A DNA stretch of 6,540 nt, from positions 1 through 6,540 of the forward strand of contig DAOUUR010000141.1 of assembly GCA_030668045.1 (NCBI GenBank), written 5' to 3'. The stretch is from a bacterium (GTDB lineage Bacteria; Zixibacteria; MSB-5A5; GN15; FEB-12). Position numbers and translations under genes: made by a program. Below the pieces are notes generated by a model that did no database searches, was not told where the DNA came from, and was given only the letters and a program-made list of their open reading frames with translations. How positions within the stretch are numbered: the first letter of the stretch is position 1; each line of letters begins with the position of its first letter. Below, piece after piece: positions 5,714 through 6,540 of this stretch.

Positions 5714-6301
5714 TTACTTCTTGCTGTCAGGCTTCGTGCGTTGACGGACCGCCTCGAACAAACAGACACCGGTCGCGACCGAGACGTTGAGACATCCGAC
5801 CGAACCAGACATAGGAATCGATACCAGAAAATCGCAATTCTCGCCAGTCAGCCGCCGCAGACCTTTCCCTTCGGCACCCATAACAATCGCCAGCGGACCG
5901 GTCATATCTATTTCATGGAGCGACTGCTCAGCCTGATCACTGGTGCCGACCAACCAGACACCAGCAGCCTTGAGATGTTTGAGGGTGCGGGCAAGATTTG
6001 TCACCTGAACATACGGAACACTTTCGGCCCCTCCGCAGGCAACTCGACAGACCGTCTCAGTCAGCGATACAGCTCGGTCCTTCGGAGCAATCACCGCATC
6101 GACCCCGGCAGCATCGGCGGTACGGAGGCAGGCTCCAAGATTGTGCGGGTCCTGTACTTCATCGAGAACTAACAGGAACGGTTCGGTATCGGTTTTCTCC
6201 AGGAGATCAAAGAGGAAACCTTCATTCCTGACTTCCGACACAGCGGAATAGTCGGTATGCTTGTGCTGGCGCGATGACTTTGATCTTGGATTACGTCCCA
6301 T
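5714..6301 (-). CDS. rlmB: TrmH/RlmB-type SPOUT rRNA 2'-O-methyltransferase lacking N-terminal domain
   Basis: SAM-dependent RNA ribose 2'-O-methyltransferase of the SpoU family; RlmB methylates G2251 in the 23S rRNA peptidyl-transferase centre. 195 aa. The SPOUT domain aligns with E. coli RlmB from [20 protein letters not shown] (41-60; motif 1 with Asn54 and Arg60), through [15 protein letters not shown] (138-152; motif 2, Glu144) to [18 protein letters not shown] (161-178; motif 3 with the catalytic-loop Asn172 and Ser174) and FEAVRQR (182-188), forming the trefoil knot. RlmB proteins are usually about 245 aa with an L30e-like RNA-binding domain of 70-80 residues; here only a basic, Ser/Arg/Lys-rich N-terminus precedes the knot. 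ATG 6301 has GGAG at seven nt, so the short form looks genuine; a TTG at 6304 would add one residue. The nearest named relative is RlmB, but with the domain missing the actual RNA target could differ. Confidence 0.9.
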   Translation of the reverse strand: MGRNPRSKSSRQHKHTDYSAVSEVRNEGFLFDLLEKTDTEPFLLVLDEVQDPHNLGACLRTADAAGVDAVIAPKDRAVSLTETVCRVACGGAESVPYVQVTNLARTLKHLKAAGVWLVGTSDQAEQSLHEIDMTGPLAIVMGAEGKGLRRLTGENCDFLVSIPMSGSVGCLNVSVATGVCLFEAVRQRTKPDSKK

Positions 6302-6308
6302 CAATTTG

Positions 6309-6312
6309 CTCC
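6309..6312 (-). promoter_or_regulatory. Ribosome binding site of the short RlmB-like gene
   Basis: GGAG on the minus strand, seven nt before ATG 6301. It supports independent translation of the protein without the N-terminal domain, rather than this being the tail of a longer frameshifted gene. Confidence 0.55.
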
Positions 6313-6513
6313 GGTAACAAACTTAGTCTTATCTGCGAGAGTCTGCAACCCTAAAAGTCCGCAACCGGAAATTACATTGCTCTCCCTAGTTTGCCGCTAG
6401 CCTTGTTCCAGTCACGATACAATTGAAAGTCTCGGTCGATCCGCGATAGATCACAAACTTGAGGGCTGCCGTGACGGTGTTGGAAAGAATCGAACCAGTT
6501 AGAAGCGCTGTTT

Positions 6514-6540
6514 TTGGCCCAATGTCCGGAGCCGGGCCAA
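6514..6540. repeat. Perfect 7-bp inverted repeat at the right edge
   Basis: TTGGCCC (6514-6520) and GGGCCAA (6534-6540) flank a 13-nt loop that itself contains the palindrome TCCGGA (6525-6530). A T5 run (6511-6515) overlaps the left arm on the plus strand. It may be part of a longer hairpin cut by the window end, or lie inside a coding gene by chance. Confidence 0.4.

Larger units (their letters stand above)
6302..6540. other. Terminal region without a supportable gene; several frames open to the edge
   Basis: No gene can be called with confidence. On the minus strand two frames enter from the right edge: one of 50 codons stopping with TAG at 6388-6386, whose peptide (…TALLTGSILSNTVTAALKF…) has a beta-strand-like hydrophobic pattern, and one of 55 codons stopping with TAA at 6374-6372, which is Trp/His-rich and looks less natural. 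On the plus strand GTG 6471, with GAGG eight nt upstream, opens a frame of 23 codons to the edge (VTVLERIEPVRSAVFGPM…). At most one is real. The first could be the C-terminus of a gene upstream of the rRNA methyltransferase. From 6302 to about 6370 I see only the leader of that gene. Confidence 0.3.

Noticed and set aside
5741..6172. Plus-strand open frame (143 codons) opposite the rRNA methyltransferase
   Set aside because: Antisense to intact SPOUT motifs; low-complexity Thr/Arg/Ser-rich peptide.
6302..6372. Frameshifted remnant of the RlmB N-terminal domain
   Set aside because: Translations of the minus-strand frames show nothing like the YGIHAV start or L30e-like domain, and the short gene has its own ribosome site.
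6487..6496. GGTTCGATTC on the minus strand, like a tRNA T-loop
   Set aside because: The flanking bases do not form a 5-bp T-stem, and no acceptor, anticodon or D arm fits around it.

Overview
The window (roughly 50% G+C) is a gene-dense piece of a free-living bacterial chromosome. A Hanks-type kinase paired with an FHA-GAF-SpoIIE phosphatase, an exported-looking isoaspartyl methyltransferase, LexA and ribosomal-RNA methylation genes fit an environmental Gram-negative lineage with rich Ser/Thr signalling (deltaproteobacterial, acidobacterial, or a candidate phylum such as Zixibacteria). That placement is a guess from gene content; no rRNA or other decisive marker is present.

Left part (1-3602, all minus strand). 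Read in the direction of transcription, it holds a GT-B-fold glycosyltransferase-like protein of unknown substrate (3563-2388), a phosphatase with FHA, GAF and PP2C/SpoIIE domains (2291-645), and a Hanks-type Ser/Thr kinase that starts 2 nt after the phosphatase stop and runs off the left edge (642-1). The last two look translationally coupled and form a writer/eraser pair for Ser/Thr phosphorylation, with a phosphothreonine-reading FHA domain on the eraser.

Middle part (3603-5197, plus strand). A divergent intergenic region is followed by a protein-L-isoaspartate O-methyltransferase with an N-terminal lipoprotein-like signal (3707-4435). A strong hairpin overlaps its stop codon. After a 144-nt regulatory gap comes lexA (4580-5197), with an intact cleavage site and Ser/Lys dyad. 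The gap holds a candidate -35/-10 promoter flanked by a 9-bp direct repeat.

Right part (5198-6540, minus strand). It holds a four-helix small membrane protein resembling the TIGR03987/HsmA family (5604-5227) and a TrmH/RlmB-type SPOUT rRNA 2'-O-methyltransferase that lacks the usual N-terminal L30e-like domain (6301-5714). The final ~240 nt hold no gene I can support. Several short frames stay open to the right edge, and a 7-bp inverted repeat lies at the very end.

No tRNA, rRNA, CRISPR array, insertion sequence or phage signature was found. The points most worth a second look are the lipoprotein-type signal on a SAM-dependent protein-repair enzyme, the domain-trimmed RlmB-like enzyme, the kinase/FHA-phosphatase pair, and the small regulatory structures (4-codon mini-ORF, stop-codon hairpin, lexA direct repeats). 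I did not find convincing evidence for a wholly new multi-gene system.
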